Part shown: one piece after another, positions 28,562 through 39,466 of the stretch
Numbering within the stretch: the first letter of the stretch is position 1
Layout: the number at the start of each line of letters is the position of its first letter
Assembly (NCBI RefSeq): GCF_001976145.1
Contig: NZ_MOXD01000010.1
Coordinates: 62,201 to 126,200 of the forward strand
Direction of reading: 5' to 3'
Origin: Serratia oryzae
Lineage (GTDB): Bacteria; Pseudomonadota; Gammaproteobacteria; Enterobacterales; Enterobacteriaceae
Length of the DNA stretch: 64,000 bases
Translations under genes and position numbers: made by a program
The notes under the pieces: model-generated
What the model was told of the DNA's origin: nothing
Seen by the model: only the letters and a program-made list of their open reading frames with translations
Database searches by the model: none

Positions 28562-29265
28562 TCTTCACTCCGCCCCTGAAGCCCGCCACGCTGATTAAGC
28601 GCTACAAGCGTTTTCTCGCCGATGCCATTACCCCCGAGGGCGAAACCTTTACCCTGCACTGCGCCAATACCGGTGCTATGACCGGTTGCGCCACGCCCGG
28701 TGACACCCTCTGGTATTCCACTTCGGACAACGCCAAGCGCAAGTATGCCCACAGTTGGGAGCTGACGCAGACGCAACAGGGAGACTGGATCTGTGTGAAT
28801 ACGCTGCGGGCCAATACTCTGGTACGCGAGGCGATCGAGCAGAACCTAATCGATGAATTATCCGGTTACAGTAAAATCAGCAGCGAGGTCAAATACGGCG
28901 GCGAAAATAGCCGTATCGATTTGTTATTACAGGCAGAAAACCGGGTTAACTGCTATATTGAAGTGAAATCAGTCACACTATTGCAACATGAACGTGGTTA
29001 CTTCCCTGATGCCGTAACGCTGAGAGGGCAAAAGCATCTACGGGAGTTGCAAAGCGTGGTTGAAAACGGCCAGCGGGCGGTATTGTTCTTTGCTGTGTTA
29101 CACACGGGCATCGAGCAGGTCGCTCCGGCACATCATATAGATGCACGTTATGCGGCACTACTAGCGCAGGTTCGGCAAGCAGGAGTGGAAGTGATTTGTT
29201 ATGGGGCAACATTATCGCCTGACGGTCTCTCTCTCTGCGAGAAGTTACCGTTTTTTATCGATTAG
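28558..29265 (+). CDS. sfsA: sugar fermentation stimulation protein SfsA
   Basis: SfsA is a DNA-binding, nuclease-like protein once linked to maltose metabolism. Its role is still unclear. The 235 residues match E. coli SfsA. Landmarks are [25 protein letters not shown] and the nuclease-like segment SRIDLLLQ followed by [11 protein letters not shown]. The gene overlaps thpR by four bases and precedes dksA, as in E. coli. The gap before dksA contains a palindromic repeat element. Confidence 0.93.
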   Translation: MIFTPPLKPATLIKRYKRFLADAITPEGETFTLHCANTGAMTGCATPGDTLWYSTSDNAKRKYAHSWELTQTQQGDWICVNTLRANTLVREAIEQNLIDELSGYSKISSEVKYGGENSRIDLLLQAENRVNCYIEVKSVTLLQHERGYFPDAVTLRGQKHLRELQSVVENGQRAVLFFAVLHTGIEQVAPAHHIDARYAALLAQVRQAGVEVICYGATLSPDGLSLCEKLPFFID

Positions 29266-29570
29266 CAGGTCCAGGCACCAATAAATTGATCGCTGGATAT
29301 TGCGTCGCAAATACGCCTGCCTTCACACCCTTGTCAAGCAGGTGACAGGAATAATTGCCATCCCCCTTCCCTTCTGTTATTTATAGCGGCCTGTTTTTCC
29401 CCCGTATTGGGGATTCGACATACCCTATAGCATTTAAGATGCAGGTAGGCGGCAACTGAACGAATCCTTGGTCGCTTGATTCACCAAGTCACCAGGGAGA
29501 AAGAAGGCAGCCACACTCCTGCACCTTGATAGATGATGGGTATAGTGCGTGTGTATGTAGGAGAAGCAAT
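29266..29570. other. sfsA-dksA gap with a repeat element
   Basis: The gap of 305 bases is mostly filled by the repeat at 29420-29544. The dksA ribosome binding site (TAGGAGAAGC) lies at its right end. I see no gene in it. Confidence 0.6.
29420..29544. repeat. TATACCC-family palindromic repeat, short form
   Basis: The left end ATACCCTATAGCATTTAAGA and the right end TGCACCTTGATAGATGATGG with GTATA form the two arms. The interior contains CACCAAGTCACC, related to the CCCCAGTCACTT module of the longer copies. It ends 27 bases before the dksA start, so dksA may be transcribed through it or from within it. Confidence 0.6.
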
Positions 29571-30026
29571 ATGCAAGAAGGGCAAACCCGTAAAACCTCG
29601 TCCTTGAGCATTCTCGCCATCGCTGGGGTGGAGCCGTACCAAGAGAAGGCAGGCGAAGAGTATATGAACGCCGCTCAACTGACGCATTTCAGGCGCATTC
29701 TTGAGGCATGGCGCAATCAGCTCAGGGACGAAGTAGACCGTACTGTATCGCACATGCAAGACGAAGCTGCCAACTTCCCTGATCCGGTCGACCGTGCCGC
29801 GCAGGAAGAAGAGTTCAGCCTCGAACTGCGTAACCGTGACCGTGAACGCAAACTGATCAAAAAGATCGAGAAAACGCTGAAGAAAGTAGAAGACGAAGAT
29901 TTCGGCTACTGCGAATCCTGCGGCGTGGAGATCGGTATTCGCCGCCTTGAAGCGCGTCCGACTGCCGATTTGTGCATCGACTGCAAGACGTTGGCCGAAA
30001 TCCGCGAAAAGCAGATGGCCGGCTAA
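29571..30026 (+). CDS. dksA: RNA polymerase-binding transcription factor DksA
   Basis: DksA binds the secondary channel of RNA polymerase and works with ppGpp to adjust rRNA and amino acid promoters. The 151 residues are almost identical to E. coli. They contain the coiled-coil tip with [20 protein letters not shown] and the zinc finger [25 protein letters not shown]. The ATG at 29571 (MQEGQTRK) follows TAGGAGAAGCAAT. The longer frame from 29526 runs into the repeat and is rejected. The gene is followed by another repeat copy and gluQRS. Confidence 0.98.
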   Translation: MQEGQTRKTSSLSILAIAGVEPYQEKAGEEYMNAAQLTHFRRILEAWRNQLRDEVDRTVSHMQDEAANFPDPVDRAAQEEEFSLELRNRDRERKLIKKIEKTLKKVEDEDFGYCESCGVEIGIRRLEARPTADLCIDCKTLAEIREKQMAG

Positions 30027-30056
30027 GCAGTTGTTATCGTTCGCGGCGCGTACCTA

Positions 30057-30183
30057 TATACCCGAGGATTTCAAGTTGCAGCTAGGCGGCAAGCACATGA
30101 ATCCCTAGGAACTTATACATCATAAGTGACTGGGGTGAGTGTACGTAGCCAACAACGCTGTGGCTTGAAAGACGATAGGTATA
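30057..30183. repeat. TATACCC-family palindromic repeat between dksA and gluQRS
   Basis: The element starts TATACCCGAGGATTTCAAGT and ends TGGCTTGAAAGACGATAGGT with ATA. The core AAGTGACTGGGGTGAGTG is shared with the copies at 35285, 60643 and 62316. It occupies most of the gap of 197 bases. Confidence 0.65.
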
Positions 30184-30223
30184 CGCGCCGCATACAGAAC
30201 CAAGGGAACCCCTCCCTTCCGAT

Positions 30224-31135
30224 ATGCTAGAAAGTCATTATGTGGGGCGTTTTGCTCCATCGCCTTCCGGGGATCTGCACTTCGGTTCGCTGATTGCCGC
30301 TCTGGGAAGCTACCTTCAGGCTCGTGCCCAACACGGGCAGTGGCTGGTACGTATTGAAGATATCGATCCTCCGCGTGAAGTCGCCGGGGCTGCCACCCGT
30401 ATCCTGTCTGCCTTAGAACATTATGGTCTCCACTGGGACGGCCCAGTCATCTATCAATCCCAACGCCAAGAAGCCTACCGCGCAACGCTTGACTGGCTGC
30501 GACAGCAGGATCTCAGCTATTACTGCACCTGTACCCGCAGCCGTATCCAGCAGATCGGGGGATTGTATGACGGCCACTGCCGCAGCTTGCGCTTAGGCCC
30601 ACAGGGTGCGGCGATCCGCTTGCGCCAGTCGGCACCAGTATATGGGTTTCACGATCGGCTCCAAGGGGAACTGCGTGCCGATCCTGCACTGGCTCGGGAA
30701 GATTTTATCATCCGCCGCCGCGACGGCCTGTTTGCCTATAATTTAGCGGTGGTGATCGACGATCATTTCCAGGGCGTCACCGAGATCGTGCGCGGTGCCG
30801 ATCTGATCGAACCTACAGTGCGCCAGATCGCGCTGTATCACCAGCTACAGGCCCCCGTGCCAACCTATCTCCATTTACCGCTGGCGCTGGGCGTAAATGG
30901 GATTAAGCTGTCGAAGCAGAATCATGCCCCGGCGCTGCCCACGGGCGATCCGCGCCCGGTGTTGATTGAAGCGCTGAGGTTTCTGCAGCAACCCCTGCCA
31001 GAAAGCTGGCAAGATCTTGATCTATCGTTATTATTGGGCTGGGCAATCAGGCACTGGCAACTGGAGAAGGTGCCGCGTCGTTTGGCTATTCCCCTGTGCG
31101 AAAACACAACAGCATTCTCAAAGGAGCCATGGTGA
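30224..31135 (+). CDS. gluQ: glutamyl-Q tRNA(Asp) synthetase
   Basis: GluQRS attaches glutamate to queuosine at the wobble position of tRNA(Asp). It resembles the catalytic half of GluRS without the anticodon domain. The 303 residues hold the HIGH-like motif [16 protein letters not shown], the zinc-binding segment [10 protein letters not shown] with a later YDGHC, and the KMSKS-like [13 protein letters not shown]. It lies between dksA and pcnB, as in E. coli. Confidence 0.94.
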   Translation: MLESHYVGRFAPSPSGDLHFGSLIAALGSYLQARAQHGQWLVRIEDIDPPREVAGAATRILSALEHYGLHWDGPVIYQSQRQEAYRATLDWLRQQDLSYYCTCTRSRIQQIGGLYDGHCRSLRLGPQGAAIRLRQSAPVYGFHDRLQGELRADPALAREDFIIRRRDGLFAYNLAVVIDDHFQGVTEIVRGADLIEPTVRQIALYHQLQAPVPTYLHLPLALGVNGIKLSKQNHAPALPTGDPRPVLIEALRFLQQPLPESWQDLDLSLLLGWAIRHWQLEKVPRRLAIPLCENTTAFSKEPW

Positions 31136-31197
31136 GCTATGATTAGCCGCTATTTTTTTGTTAGCACTATTTTGATCCGTCACTATCGAGGTGTACC

Positions 31198-32745
31198 ATT
31201 TTTACCCGAGTAGCCAATTTCTGCCGTAAGGTACTAACCCGCGATGACAAGTTGACCCGCGATGATGCACCGGTCAGCGATAAAAAACCCGTCCGCGAAG
31301 AAAGTGCCCCCGCAGAGCAGCAGAAAGCCACGCCACAGCGTCCTGCCGATATCGGCAGAGAGACTTCTGCTCGTCGCCCGGCGGCGCGTAAACGCCCACC
31401 ATTGCCAGCCGCAGAGGGAACGCGCCCAATGACCGTGATCCCACGCGAACAGCATTCGATCTCACGTAAAGACATCAGCGAAAACGCGCTGAAAGTACTG
31501 TATCGCCTGAATAAATCGGGTTATGAAGCCTATCTGGTCGGCGGCGGCGTACGCGATCTGTTGCTCGGTAAAAAACCGAAAGATTTCGATATCACCACCA
31601 GCGCCACGCCGGAGCAGGTGCGTAAGCTGTTTCGTAACTGCCGCCTGGTTGGCCGCCGTTTCCGCCTGGCGCACGTGATGTTCGGCCCGGAAATTATTGA
31701 AGTCGCCACCTTCCGTGGTCATCACGAGCAAAACCCGGAATCAGACAAGAATTCTTCACAGCAGGCTCAGAACGGCATGCTGCTGCGCGACAACATCTTC
31801 GGTTCGATCGAAGAAGATGCCCAACGCCGCGATTTCACCATCAATAGCCTGTATTACGGCGTAGCCGACTTCACCCTGCGTGACTACGTGGGTGGCCTGC
31901 GCGATCTGCAACAGGGCGTGATCCGCCTGATTGGCGATCCGGAAACGCGCTATCGCGAAGATCCGGTGCGCATGCTGCGTGCGATACGTTTCGCCGCCAA
32001 GCTGGATATGACCCTCAGCGAGGAAACGGCCGAACCGATCCCGCGCCTGGCGTCGTTGCTGCATGAGATCCCACCTGCGCGCCTGTTCGAAGAGTCGCTC
32101 AAGCTGTTGCAGTCCGGTTTTGGTTACCCCACTTACCTCAAGCTGTGTGAATACCAACTGTTCCAGCCGCTGTTCCCATTGATCGCCCGTCACTTTACGC
32201 CGAATCACGACACGCCAATGGAACGCATTCTGGTGCAGGTACTGAAAAATACCGATTACCGTCTGCAAAACGACATGCGCGTCAACCCGGCGTTCCTGTT
32301 TGCCGCCATGTTGTGGTATCCGCTGCTGGAGCACGCGCAGAAGCTGGCACAGGAAAGCGGCTTGGCCTACTACGACGCCTTTGCGCTGGCTATGAACGAT
32401 GTGCTGGATGAAGAGTGCCGCTCGCTGGCCATTCCTAAGCGCATCACAACGCTGGTGCGCGATATCTGGCAGTTGCAGTTGCGCCTTTCTCGCCGCCAGG
32501 GCAAACGCGCGCACAAGCTGATGGAGCACCCGAAATTCCGCGCGGCTTACGATCTGCTGGCGCTGCGCGCTGAAGTGGAAAACAACCCGGAAATGCTGCG
32601 GCTGGCCGAATGGTGGGATGAATTCCAGGATGCTACCCCGGCAGTGCAGAAAACCATGTTAAACACCCTGGGTGACGATCCGGCACCGCGCCGTACGCGC
32701 CCACGCCGCCCACGCCGCCGGGCTCCGCGTAAAGAAGGGGCATAA
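31198..32745 (+). CDS. pcnB: poly(A) polymerase I, ATT start
   Basis: PAP I adds poly(A) tails to RNA 3' ends and so promotes decay. From an ATT codon at 31198 the protein has 515 residues and begins [12 protein letters not shown], which is the E. coli PcnB N-terminus. E. coli also starts with AUU. GAGGTG lies four bases before the ATT. No ATG or GTG gives this N-terminus, and the first TTG (31252) would remove it. The catalytic domain has [20 protein letters not shown] and [11 protein letters not shown]. The C-terminus is a very basic [15 protein letters not shown] tail. Compared with E. coli an extra linker of about 40 residues rich in E, Q, P and R precedes TVIPREQH. The stop overlaps the folK start. 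Confidence 0.92.
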   Translation: MFTRVANFCRKVLTRDDKLTRDDAPVSDKKPVREESAPAEQQKATPQRPADIGRETSARRPAARKRPPLPAAEGTRPMTVIPREQHSISRKDISENALKVLYRLNKSGYEAYLVGGGVRDLLLGKKPKDFDITTSATPEQVRKLFRNCRLVGRRFRLAHVMFGPEIIEVATFRGHHEQNPESDKNSSQQAQNGMLLRDNIFGSIEEDAQRRDFTINSLYYGVADFTLRDYVGGLRDLQQGVIRLIGDPETRYREDPVRMLRAIRFAAKLDMTLSEETAEPIPRLASLLHEIPPARLFEESLKLLQSGFGYPTYLKLCEYQLFQPLFPLIARHFTPNHDTPMERILVQVLKNTDYRLQNDMRVNPAFLFAAMLWYPLLEHAQKLAQESGLAYYDAFALAMNDVLDEECRSLAIPKRITTLVRDIWQLQLRLSRRQGKRAHKLMEHPKFRAAYDLLALRAEVENNPEMLRLAEWWDEFQDATPAVQKTMLNTLGDDPAPRRTRPRRPRRRAPRKEGA

Positions 32746-33230
32746 TGATCCGCGTTTATATTGCGCTGGGCAGCAACCTGGCACAGCCACTGCAACAGGT
32801 GAAGACCGCGTTGGAGGCGTTGGAGCACATTCCTCGCAGCCAACTGATTCTTTGTTCGTCGTTTTACCGCACCAAGCCACTGGGGCCACAAAACCAGCCG
32901 GATTTTCTCAACGCGGTAGTGGCACTGGATACGTTTTTACCTGCAGAACAGTTGCTTGATGAGACCCAGGCGATCGAACGCAATCAGGGCCGTGTGCGCA
33001 AAGATCAGCGCTGGGGCCCACGTACGCTGGATCTGGATATCATGCTGTATGGCGATCGGGTGATTGCGACCGATCGTCTGACGGTGCCCCATTACGGGCT
33101 GAAAGAGCGCGAATTTATGCTCTACCCGTTGGCTGAAATAGCGCCTGACCTGGTTTTTCCCGATGGGGAAACCTTGGCCGCTTGCCTGAAGCGGGTGCCA
33201 AACAACGGCATGGTGCTGTGGCATCAATAA
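32745..33230 (+). CDS. folK: 6-hydroxymethyl-7,8-dihydropterin pyrophosphokinase
   Basis: HPPK transfers pyrophosphate from ATP to the pterin in folate synthesis. The 161 residues include IALGSNL at the start, SSFYRTKPLGPQNQPDFLNA, and the catalytic RWGPRTLDLDIMLYGD with the two metal-binding aspartates. The start overlaps the pcnB stop (TAATG), so translation is coupled. The 3' end meets qseC tail to tail with an 11-base gap. Confidence 0.96.
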   Translation: MIRVYIALGSNLAQPLQQVKTALEALEHIPRSQLILCSSFYRTKPLGPQNQPDFLNAVVALDTFLPAEQLLDETQAIERNQGRVRKDQRWGPRTLDLDIMLYGDRVIATDRLTVPHYGLKEREFMLYPLAEIAPDLVFPDGETLAACLKRVPNNGMVLWHQ

Positions 33231-33241
33231 GTTCGCTATGT

Positions 33242-34600
33242 TTAAAATATTACCGTAGCGGAAAATCCCCCTTCAGGCCGGTTAGCAAAATTCACACGCA
33301 GGCCATGCAGGCTGGCAATACGCTGCACGATTGAAAGCCCGAGCCCGCTGCCGGTCTGTTCCTGCCCTGGCGGGCGATAGAAACGCTCCCCCAACCGCGC
33401 CAAATGTTCCACCGTGACCCCAGGGCCATTATCTTCCACCTGCAGTTGCTGCGGACTGAGCGTGACCCTGACCGTACTGCCCGCTGGCGTGTAACGCACG
33501 GCGTTATCCACCAGATTGCGCACCAGCAGTGACAGCAACAGTGGCTGGCCTGGCAACGGCGCTGGCACCCCTTGCTGCTCATAATGCAGCGTAACGCCAG
33601 CCGCATGGGCATAGCGATCCTGCTCTGCCAACACCCTAGGCACCAGTTGCTGCCAGTCAACCTGCTCCAACTCGCCCAGATCGGAAAGCGAATCCAGCCG
33701 CGACAGCGTAAGCAACTGATCGACCAACCTTGTGGCACGATCGATGCCAATCGTCAGGTTTTGCACCGCATGTTCCCGCATCTGCTCGTCGTCGCCCGCC
33801 AGTTGCACCACTTCCGTCTGCACCCGCAGTGCCGCCAGCGGGCTGCGCAGTTCATGGGCGGCATCCGAGGTAAAACGCCGCTCACGCACCAGCATGGCGC
33901 TGATGCGGGCAAACAGCGCGTTAAGCGCGTCCACCAGCGGGCGAACTTCGGTAGGCACCTGCTGATTGTCCAGCAAAGTGGCATCATCGGGGGCTCGTTG
34001 CCGCAGGCCTGCGGCCACGCTCTTCAGCGGCCGCAGCTCACGCCCGACCATCAGGGCAATCAGCAGCATCAGGATGGGCAACGTGACTAGCCAGGGGATT
34101 AATTGCCCTGTCACCATCCCCAGCGCCATCTCATGCCGATAATCCCACTCCTGACCGACGACGATACGATAGCGCCCATCAGGCGTGGTCAGCCATAACA
34201 GGCGCCAGCTGTCATCGTCGCCCCGGCGTTGGCCATCGATAAAGCCTTCATGTTCACTATCAAACAGAAAATCTTCACCGTTTTCACCATCGTTGAGCAG
34301 CATTCTGCCCTCGCGGGAGAAGATAGCAAACGCCAGAGCGTCGTCTTCCTGTTCACCACGCTTGCCATGACGGAGGATTTTTTTGGTCTTCGGTAAACTA
34401 CGCACATCCTGATTCGCCAGCAGAACACCCAGGTTGGCCGTGGCCAGCCGTTTGGCGAACAGCATCTGCTGAGTATCAAACACTTCGTTAATCTTGTGAC
34501 GCGTCATCATCCACGCCACCACGCTGGCGGAACACCAGGTGAATAACGCCAACAGGCTGAAAATCAGGATCAGGCGCAACCGCAGGCTCAAGCGCTGCAC
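33242..34600 (-). CDS. qseC: sensor histidine kinase QseC
   Basis: This is the inner membrane sensor of a two-component system. The 452 residues have a first membrane helix ([21 protein letters not shown]), a periplasmic domain, a second helix ([20 protein letters not shown]) and a HAMP-like linker. The phosphoacceptor is in [16 protein letters not shown]. The ATP domain has [22 protein letters not shown] and [11 protein letters not shown]. Identity to E. coli QseC is highest in [18 protein letters not shown] and the kinase core. The start is a GTG and overlaps qseB by 13 bases. PmrB and other QseC-like kinases are close relatives, so the signal is not certain. Confidence 0.8.
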   Translation of the reverse strand: MQRLSLRLRLILIFSLLALFTWCSASVVAWMMTRHKINEVFDTQQMLFAKRLATANLGVLLANQDVRSLPKTKKILRHGKRGEQEDDALAFAIFSREGRMLLNDGENGEDFLFDSEHEGFIDGQRRGDDDSWRLLWLTTPDGRYRIVVGQEWDYRHEMALGMVTGQLIPWLVTLPILMLLIALMVGRELRPLKSVAAGLRQRAPDDATLLDNQQVPTEVRPLVDALNALFARISAMLVRERRFTSDAAHELRSPLAALRVQTEVVQLAGDDEQMREHAVQNLTIGIDRATRLVDQLLTLSRLDSLSDLGELEQVDWQQLVPRVLAEQDRYAHAAGVTLHYEQQGVPAPLPGQPLLLSLLVRNLVDNAVRYTPAGSTVRVTLSPQQLQVEDNGPGVTVEHLARLGERFYRPPGQEQTGSGLGLSIVQRIASLHGLRVNFANRPEGGFSATVIF

Positions 34601-35259
34601 TCCGCATCCCCCAGCGTATAGCCCACACCATGCACGGTGCGGATAAAGCCGTTACCCAATTTGCGCCGTAAATGATGTATATGCACCTCAACCGCGTTAC
34701 TGCTCACCTCATCGTCCCAGTTATACAGTTTTTCCTGAATCAGCGGCCGCGCCAGCACCCGCCCTTTGTTGTTAAGAAACAGTTCCAGCACCGCCAGTTC
34801 GCGTGGAGTCAGCGTCACAACCTCGCCGTTGTGGCTCACCGTACGGGCCGCCACGTCGAATACCACACTGCCGTGAACCAGTTGCGGGGTCAGTTGACCG
34901 TGGCGGCGGCGGATCAGCGCCTGTAAACGTGCCGCCACTTCTGCCAGTGCGAACGGCTTGCACAGGTAATCATCGGCACCGCTCTGCAAGCCGGTAACCC
35001 GCTGCTCCAGCGCATCGCGTGCCGTGAGGATCAATACCGGCACGTCCTGCCCGGCCTGGCGCCACTGGCGCAGCAGATCAAGCCCGTCAAGGCCCGGCAG
35101 GCTGAGATCGAGGAGCACCGCATCGTAGGGCGCACTTCCCAGCGCATTTTTACCGATTGCCCCATCGGTGAACCAGTCAAGGTTAAAGCCCAGCTTGGTC
35201 AATCCAGCTTTGAGGCCATCGCCAATCAGTTTGTCGTCTTCAATCAGCAGAATTCTCAT
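34588..35259 (-). CDS. qseB: response regulator QseB
   Basis: This is an OmpR-type regulator of 223 residues. The receiver domain has the acidic pair in [11 protein letters not shown], the phosphoacceptor in [17 protein letters not shown] and the lysine in [13 protein letters not shown]. The winged helix ends [20 protein letters not shown] and [12 protein letters not shown]. It resembles E. coli QseB in both domains. GGGGAGCGC precedes the ATG. It is the first gene of the qseBC operon and overlaps qseC. Confidence 0.83.
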   Translation of the reverse strand: MRILLIEDDKLIGDGLKAGLTKLGFNLDWFTDGAIGKNALGSAPYDAVLLDLSLPGLDGLDLLRQWRQAGQDVPVLILTARDALEQRVTGLQSGADDYLCKPFALAEVAARLQALIRRRHGQLTPQLVHGSVVFDVAARTVSHNGEVVTLTPRELAVLELFLNNKGRVLARPLIQEKLYNWDDEVSSNAVEVHIHHLRRKLGNGFIRTVHGVGYTLGDAECSA

Positions 35260-35690
35260 GCGCTCCCCTTTTAGCTTTACTGCCTATACCCTCATAATTC
35301 GAGTTGCAGGAAGGCGGCGACACAGTGACAAATCGGTCTTTGACCGATTTGAACAGCGCTTGCGCTGGCCCGCAGGGTGAGCCTCTTTGAGGCTCATAAT
35401 CCCCAGGAGCTTACACCAGTAAGTGACTGGGGTGAGTGACAAATCTGCCAGGAGCAGATTTGAACGCTGCTTGCAGCGGCCCCGAAGGGGCGAGGCCCAC
35501 GGATGGGCCGAGTAACAAAGCCAACGCACATGCAACTTGAAGTATGGCGGGTATATTACATCACAAGGTTCTTAAGAACCCCTTAAGCATCATGATCGGT
35601 GCTACCCACCCCGTAAGGCTTACAGTAGAATGTCACCACTTTGCCCGTACCGCAGCCCTGCGCTGCGCGGTTATTTCAGGAGACGTTGTG
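35260..35690. other. qseB-panB divergent gap
   Basis: The gap of 431 bases is dominated by the long repeat at 35285-35555. The remaining 135 bases before panB should hold its promoter. No gene is seen. Confidence 0.6.
35285..35555. repeat. TATACCC-family palindromic repeat, long composite form
   Basis: The arms are TATACCCTCATAATTCGAGT and TGCAACTTGAAGTATGGCGG with GTATA. Inside are several separate palindromes: CAAATCGGTC/GACCGATTTG, GAGCCTC/GAGGCTC, CCCCAG/CTGGGG, CAAATCTGC/GCAGATTTG and CGCTGC/GCAGCG followed by GCCCCGAAGGGGC. The copies at 60643 and 62316 each carry a different subset of these modules. Confidence 0.7.
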
Positions 35691-36485
35691 ATGAAACCCA
35701 CCACCGTGAGCCATTTACGCCAGTGGAAACAGGAGCAACGCAAGTTTGCTACCATTACCGCCTACGATGCCAGCTTTGCCCAACTGTTTGCGGAGCAAGG
35801 CATCAAAGTGATGCTGGTTGGCGACTCGCTGGGCATGACGTTGCAAGGCCACGACTCCACGCTGCCCGTGACCGTCGCTGACGTAGCCTACCACACTCGC
35901 GCCGTACGCCGCGGCGCTCCAGCCTGCCTGCTGCTGGCCGATCTCCCCTTCATGAGTTATGCCACCCCGGAACAGGCGTTTGCCAGCTCCGCAGAGCTGA
36001 TGCAGGCTGGGGCGAACATGGTCAAACTGGAAGGCGGCAGTTGGCTGTACGAGACGGTGAAAATGCTCACCGAACGCGCGGTGCCGGTCTGTGGCCACCT
36101 CGGCCTGACGCCTCAGTCGGTCAACGTTTTCGGCGGTTATAAAGTTCAGGGCCGCGATGAACTGGCGGCTAAACAGCTGTTGGAAGATGCGCAAAATCTG
36201 GAACTGGCGGGTATGCAACTGCTGGTGCTGGAATGCGTTCCCGCCGCTCTGGCACGCAAGGTCACCGAAGCGCTGTCGATCCCGGTGATCGGCATCGGTG
36301 CCGGTAACGGTACCGATGGGCAGATTCTGGTGATGCATGACGCCCTGGGCATCACCGGCGGCCACACGCCGAAATTCGCTAAAAACTTCCTGGCGCAGAG
36401 CGGTGATATCCGCAGCGCCGTGCAGCAATACATGCAGGAAGTTGAGCAAGGCACTTATCCCGGTGAAGAGCACTCCTTTAATTAA
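35691..36485 (+). CDS. panB: 3-methyl-2-oxobutanoate hydroxymethyltransferase
   Basis: PanB makes ketopantoate from alpha-ketoisovalerate, the first committed step of pantothenate synthesis. The 264 residues include [19 protein letters not shown], the metal-binding aspartates and [20 protein letters not shown]. The ATG at 35691 (MKPTTVSHL) follows AGGAG. The open frame extends upstream to 35544, partly through the repeat, but the family N-terminus begins at 35691. It heads panBCD. Confidence 0.97.
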   Translation: MKPTTVSHLRQWKQEQRKFATITAYDASFAQLFAEQGIKVMLVGDSLGMTLQGHDSTLPVTVADVAYHTRAVRRGAPACLLLADLPFMSYATPEQAFASSAELMQAGANMVKLEGGSWLYETVKMLTERAVPVCGHLGLTPQSVNVFGGYKVQGRDELAAKQLLEDAQNLELAGMQLLVLECVPAALARKVTEALSIPVIGIGAGNGTDGQILVMHDALGITGGHTPKFAKNFLAQSGDIRSAVQQYMQEVEQGTYPGEEHSFN

Positions 36486-36546
36486 TAATCTGAGCTAATT
36501 CTCCGCTGATTTGGAGCGGAAACAAAAAAGATCGAGGAGTTATAGG

Positions 36547-37401
36547 ATGGTCATTATCGAAACCCTGCTGTTACTGCGCCAACAGATCCGGCGCTGGCGG
36601 CAGGAGGGCAAGCGCATCGCGCTGGTGCCCACCATGGGCAACCTGCACGAAGGCCATATGACGCTGGTCGAAGAAGCACGCGCGCGCGCCGATGTCGTTG
36701 TCGTCAGTATTTTCGTTAACCCGATGCAGTTCGATCGCCCGGACGATCTGGCGCGCTACCCACGCACCCTGCAGGAAGACTGCGAAAAACTGAACCGTCG
36801 TCATGTCGATCTGGTCTTTGCACCTGCACCGGCAGAAGTTTATCCGCAAGGGCTGAACGATCAGACCTACGTCGATGTTCCTGGCATTTCCACCATGCTG
36901 GAAGGTGCCAGCCGCCCAGGGCATTTCCGCGGTGTTTCCACCATCGTCAGCAAGCTGTTCAACCTGGTGCAGCCAGATCTGGCCTGCTTCGGCGAAAAAG
37001 ATTACCAGCAACTGGCGCTGATCCGCAAAATGGTGGCGGATATGGGTTATGACATTGAGATCGTCGGTGTGCCGATCGTGCGCGCCAAAGACGGCTTGGC
37101 GCTCAGTTCACGCAACGGCTATCTAAGCGCAGAAGAACGTAAGATCGCCCCTCAGCTCAGCAAGATCATGCATGCGCTGGCAGAGCAGCTCAGTAACGGT
37201 GAGCGCCAGATTGATAGCCTGCTGGAGCAAGCCGCTGAGCAACTGCGCGCCGCCGGTTTTACACCGGATGAATTGTTTATCCGTGACGCCGACAGCCTGC
37301 AGCCGCTGAATGTGGACAGCCGCCGTGCGGTGGTGCTGATGGCAGCCTGGCTCGGCAAAGCGCGCCTGATTGACAATCAGCAGGTTGATCTCACGCTCTA
37401 A
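36547..37401 (+). CDS. panC: pantothenate synthetase
   Basis: PanC joins pantoate and beta-alanine using ATP. The 284 residues have the HIGH-type motif in [23 protein letters not shown] and the KMSKS-like loop [14 protein letters not shown]. The ATG at 36547 follows GAGGAG eight bases upstream. An in-frame start at 36511 would add 12 basic residues absent from the family. It lies 61 bases after panB. Confidence 0.97.
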   Translation: MVIIETLLLLRQQIRRWRQEGKRIALVPTMGNLHEGHMTLVEEARARADVVVVSIFVNPMQFDRPDDLARYPRTLQEDCEKLNRRHVDLVFAPAPAEVYPQGLNDQTYVDVPGISTMLEGASRPGHFRGVSTIVSKLFNLVQPDLACFGEKDYQQLALIRKMVADMGYDIEIVGVPIVRAKDGLALSSRNGYLSAEERKIAPQLSKIMHALAEQLSNGERQIDSLLEQAAEQLRAAGFTPDELFIRDADSLQPLNVDSRRAVVLMAAWLGKARLIDNQQVDLTL

Positions 37402-37537
37402 GCTATTTTTTATACGCTCATTGCCGTTTTCAACTGGTTAGCGGTAGACTGAGCGAGTTTATTGGTGACGATAGATCTTGCAAGGAATCTTCAACCCCCG
37501 GTCGCCTGCAAAGGCCGATATTCAGTTAGGTAAAGCC

Positions 37538-37918
37538 ATGATACGTACTATGTTGCAAGGCAAGCTGCATCGAGTGAAAGTGACTCAGGCTGACTTGCAT
37601 TATGAAGGGTCCTGCGCCATCGATCAGGATTTTCTGGAAGCCGCAGGGATTCTGGAATATGAAGCCATTGATATTTACAACGTTGATAACGGTCAGCGTT
37701 TCTCCACCTATGCTATCGCCGCTGAACGTGGCTCACGCATTATCTCGGTTAACGGAGCCGCAGCCCGCTGCGCCTGCGTGGGCGACAAACTGATCATCTG
37801 TTCTTATGTGCAGATGAGCGACGCCGATGCCCGCCAACACCATCCTAAAGTCGCCTACTTTGAAGGTGACAACCGCCTGCAACGCAAAGCGAAAGCGGTG
37901 CCGGTTCAGGTTGCCTGA
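37538..37918 (+). CDS. panD: aspartate 1-decarboxylase proenzyme
   Basis: PanD makes beta-alanine from aspartate for PanC. It cleaves itself at Gly24-Ser25, visible in HYEGSCAID, to form the pyruvoyl group. The 126 residues equal E. coli, with IIS(V)NGAAA and the end AKAVPVQVA. The ATG at 37538 follows TTAGGTAAAGCC. A hairpin shared with the convergent yadE follows. Confidence 0.97.
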   Translation: MIRTMLQGKLHRVKVTQADLHYEGSCAIDQDFLEAAGILEYEAIDIYNVDNGQRFSTYAIAAERGSRIISVNGAAARCACVGDKLIICSYVQMSDADARQHHPKVAYFEGDNRLQRKAKAVPVQVA

Positions 37919-37952
37919 AACTATCGCTAAGGCTGTTCAGCCAACACTCATC

Positions 37953-37978
37953 GGCTGCTCCCCCCAAGGGGAGCAGCC
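37953..37978. terminator. bidirectional hairpin between panD and yadE
   Basis: GGCTGCTCCCC pairs perfectly with GGGGAGCAGCC around CCAA between two convergent genes. T residues are few on either side, so efficiency is uncertain. Confidence 0.65.
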
Positions 37979-37992
37979 ATCTTTGAGGCAGA

Positions 37993-39285
37993 TTACTCAA
38001 TAGGCGACTGCGTTACCGGCGCACTGGGCTTATTGGCTATCCGCTCCGCCATCGTTGGAATAGAGTCGGTGCGCAGAATATACAATCGCTTCAACGTGAA
38101 TAGATTGTCCCCAGGTTTCACTTTCCCTTGCACAGTGGTCAGGGCCATATGCAACCCGGCATCCTTAGCCGCTTGAATGCCATTCTGGTTATAACCACCA
38201 AACGGATAGGCCAGATACAGAATATGCGGATTGAACTGCGACAGCGCGCGCCGGGAGCGCTCAAGATCGAACTCAATATTATGCAGCGAACGGCTCAACA
38301 AGACTGGCCGACGCTTGTTGTCAAAGCGATGCAAGAAATGGGTATGTGTCTGGATATCAAACACATCCTGAATTTCCCTCAGCTCAGAAATACTCATAAA
38401 CTGCAGCGCATCCGGGTTCCATTTCTGCGGGTGGCGTTTAATGCGTGAAGAAATGACAAACGCCGTGGCTCGAAATCCGTAATTCTTCAGAACTGGATAG
38501 GCGTAACGATATACCGACTTCAATCCGTCATCAAAAGTCAGCACTACCACCTTGCCCGGCAGGTTGATCTGATTTTTCAGATAAGCCTCCAACTGATACA
38601 GCGATATGGTGTCATAACCGGCGCGTTTCAGGTAGGTCATCTGGTTACTGAATGCCGCGTCTGAAGTGGTGGTTGACGTATTGCGAAAACGCTTGTTCTC
38701 TTCGTTCTTCAGCATGTGGTGATAAGTCAGCACCGGGATCCCGGTGTCGATCTCACTGTCCAGTTCGCTGACATACCCCAGGCGTTCGCCAATATTGACT
38801 TCATACCAGGTATTGTTTAACCGATCTTTCAACTTGCCGATGATCGGGTAACGCAGGTTCTCTTCCAGCACGCCAAAGATTTCACTTTTATTATCGGCGG
38901 CAATATAAACGTTGATCGGGCGGGATGTGATCAGGTTCTGGTTGGTCAGCGGTTTTTTCAGTTCCCCCAGCTCGTCTTTCAGTTTTCGCGATTTACTGCT
39001 GCTTTTCACATCGCCTTTATCAATAAAACCAATACCCTGACCGAACTTGAATTCATAGTATTCCGCATCAGCAGGAAACACCTTGAGCAGTTGCCCCCGC
39101 TTCACTTCCCCCACCGGAATAACATGCTCCCCAATCAGCGAATAAACTTCGCTATCGCGTTGCACTTCCATGTATTCAGATTTAACAGCGCCGTCTTCCG
39201 ACAACAAATTCGCCAAGGCTGCCGGTGCCATCAACGACATAAAAATGCCGAGTAGCATTGCCGCTATCTTATGTTGAGACCGCAT
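37993..39285 (-). CDS. yadE: polysaccharide deacetylase family protein YadE
   Basis: The exported protein of 430 residues has a signal peptide ([18 protein letters not shown]), an SH3-like N-terminal part and a NodB-type deacetylase domain from about residue 190. The domain has VLTYHHML, the metal aspartates in [13 protein letters not shown], the histidine motif in IQTHTHFLH and YPFGGYN. In E. coli yadE also lies between panD and yadH. The natural polysaccharide is unknown. Confidence 0.85.
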   Translation of the reverse strand: MRSQHKIAAMLLGIFMSLMAPAALANLLSEDGAVKSEYMEVQRDSEVYSLIGEHVIPVGEVKRGQLLKVFPADAEYYEFKFGQGIGFIDKGDVKSSSKSRKLKDELGELKKPLTNQNLITSRPINVYIAADNKSEIFGVLEENLRYPIIGKLKDRLNNTWYEVNIGERLGYVSELDSEIDTGIPVLTYHHMLKNEENKRFRNTSTTTSDAAFSNQMTYLKRAGYDTISLYQLEAYLKNQINLPGKVVVLTFDDGLKSVYRYAYPVLKNYGFRATAFVISSRIKRHPQKWNPDALQFMSISELREIQDVFDIQTHTHFLHRFDNKRRPVLLSRSLHNIEFDLERSRRALSQFNPHILYLAYPFGGYNQNGIQAAKDAGLHMALTTVQGKVKPGDNLFTLKRLYILRTDSIPTMAERIANKPSAPVTQSPIE

Positions 39286-39466
39286 GATTTGCTCTGCTTA
39301 CGAGTAGATAGTGAAAAATGGAGAAAAAATGGAGCGTCAGCATAACACGATTTTTAAAACGGGGAGAAAGGGGTTAGTAATGCAATTTAATAGATTTCGT
39401 TAGTACCTGTGTCAAATCAATAAACCTCTCTTTCCCGCCCCGGGAAAGAGAGGCAACCGGCGCCGC

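Noticed and set aside
31756-32529. Open frame of 257 codons opposite pcnB
   Set aside because: pcnB is clearly real on the plus strand, and this frame has no ribosome binding site or known domain.
35544-35690. N-terminal extension of panB
   Set aside because: The open frame reaches into a repeat element, while the family N-terminus and a good ribosome binding site support 35691.
37538-37918. panD as a truncated gene because of its small size
   Set aside because: The length of 126 residues equals the family, and the self-cleavage site and C-terminus are intact.
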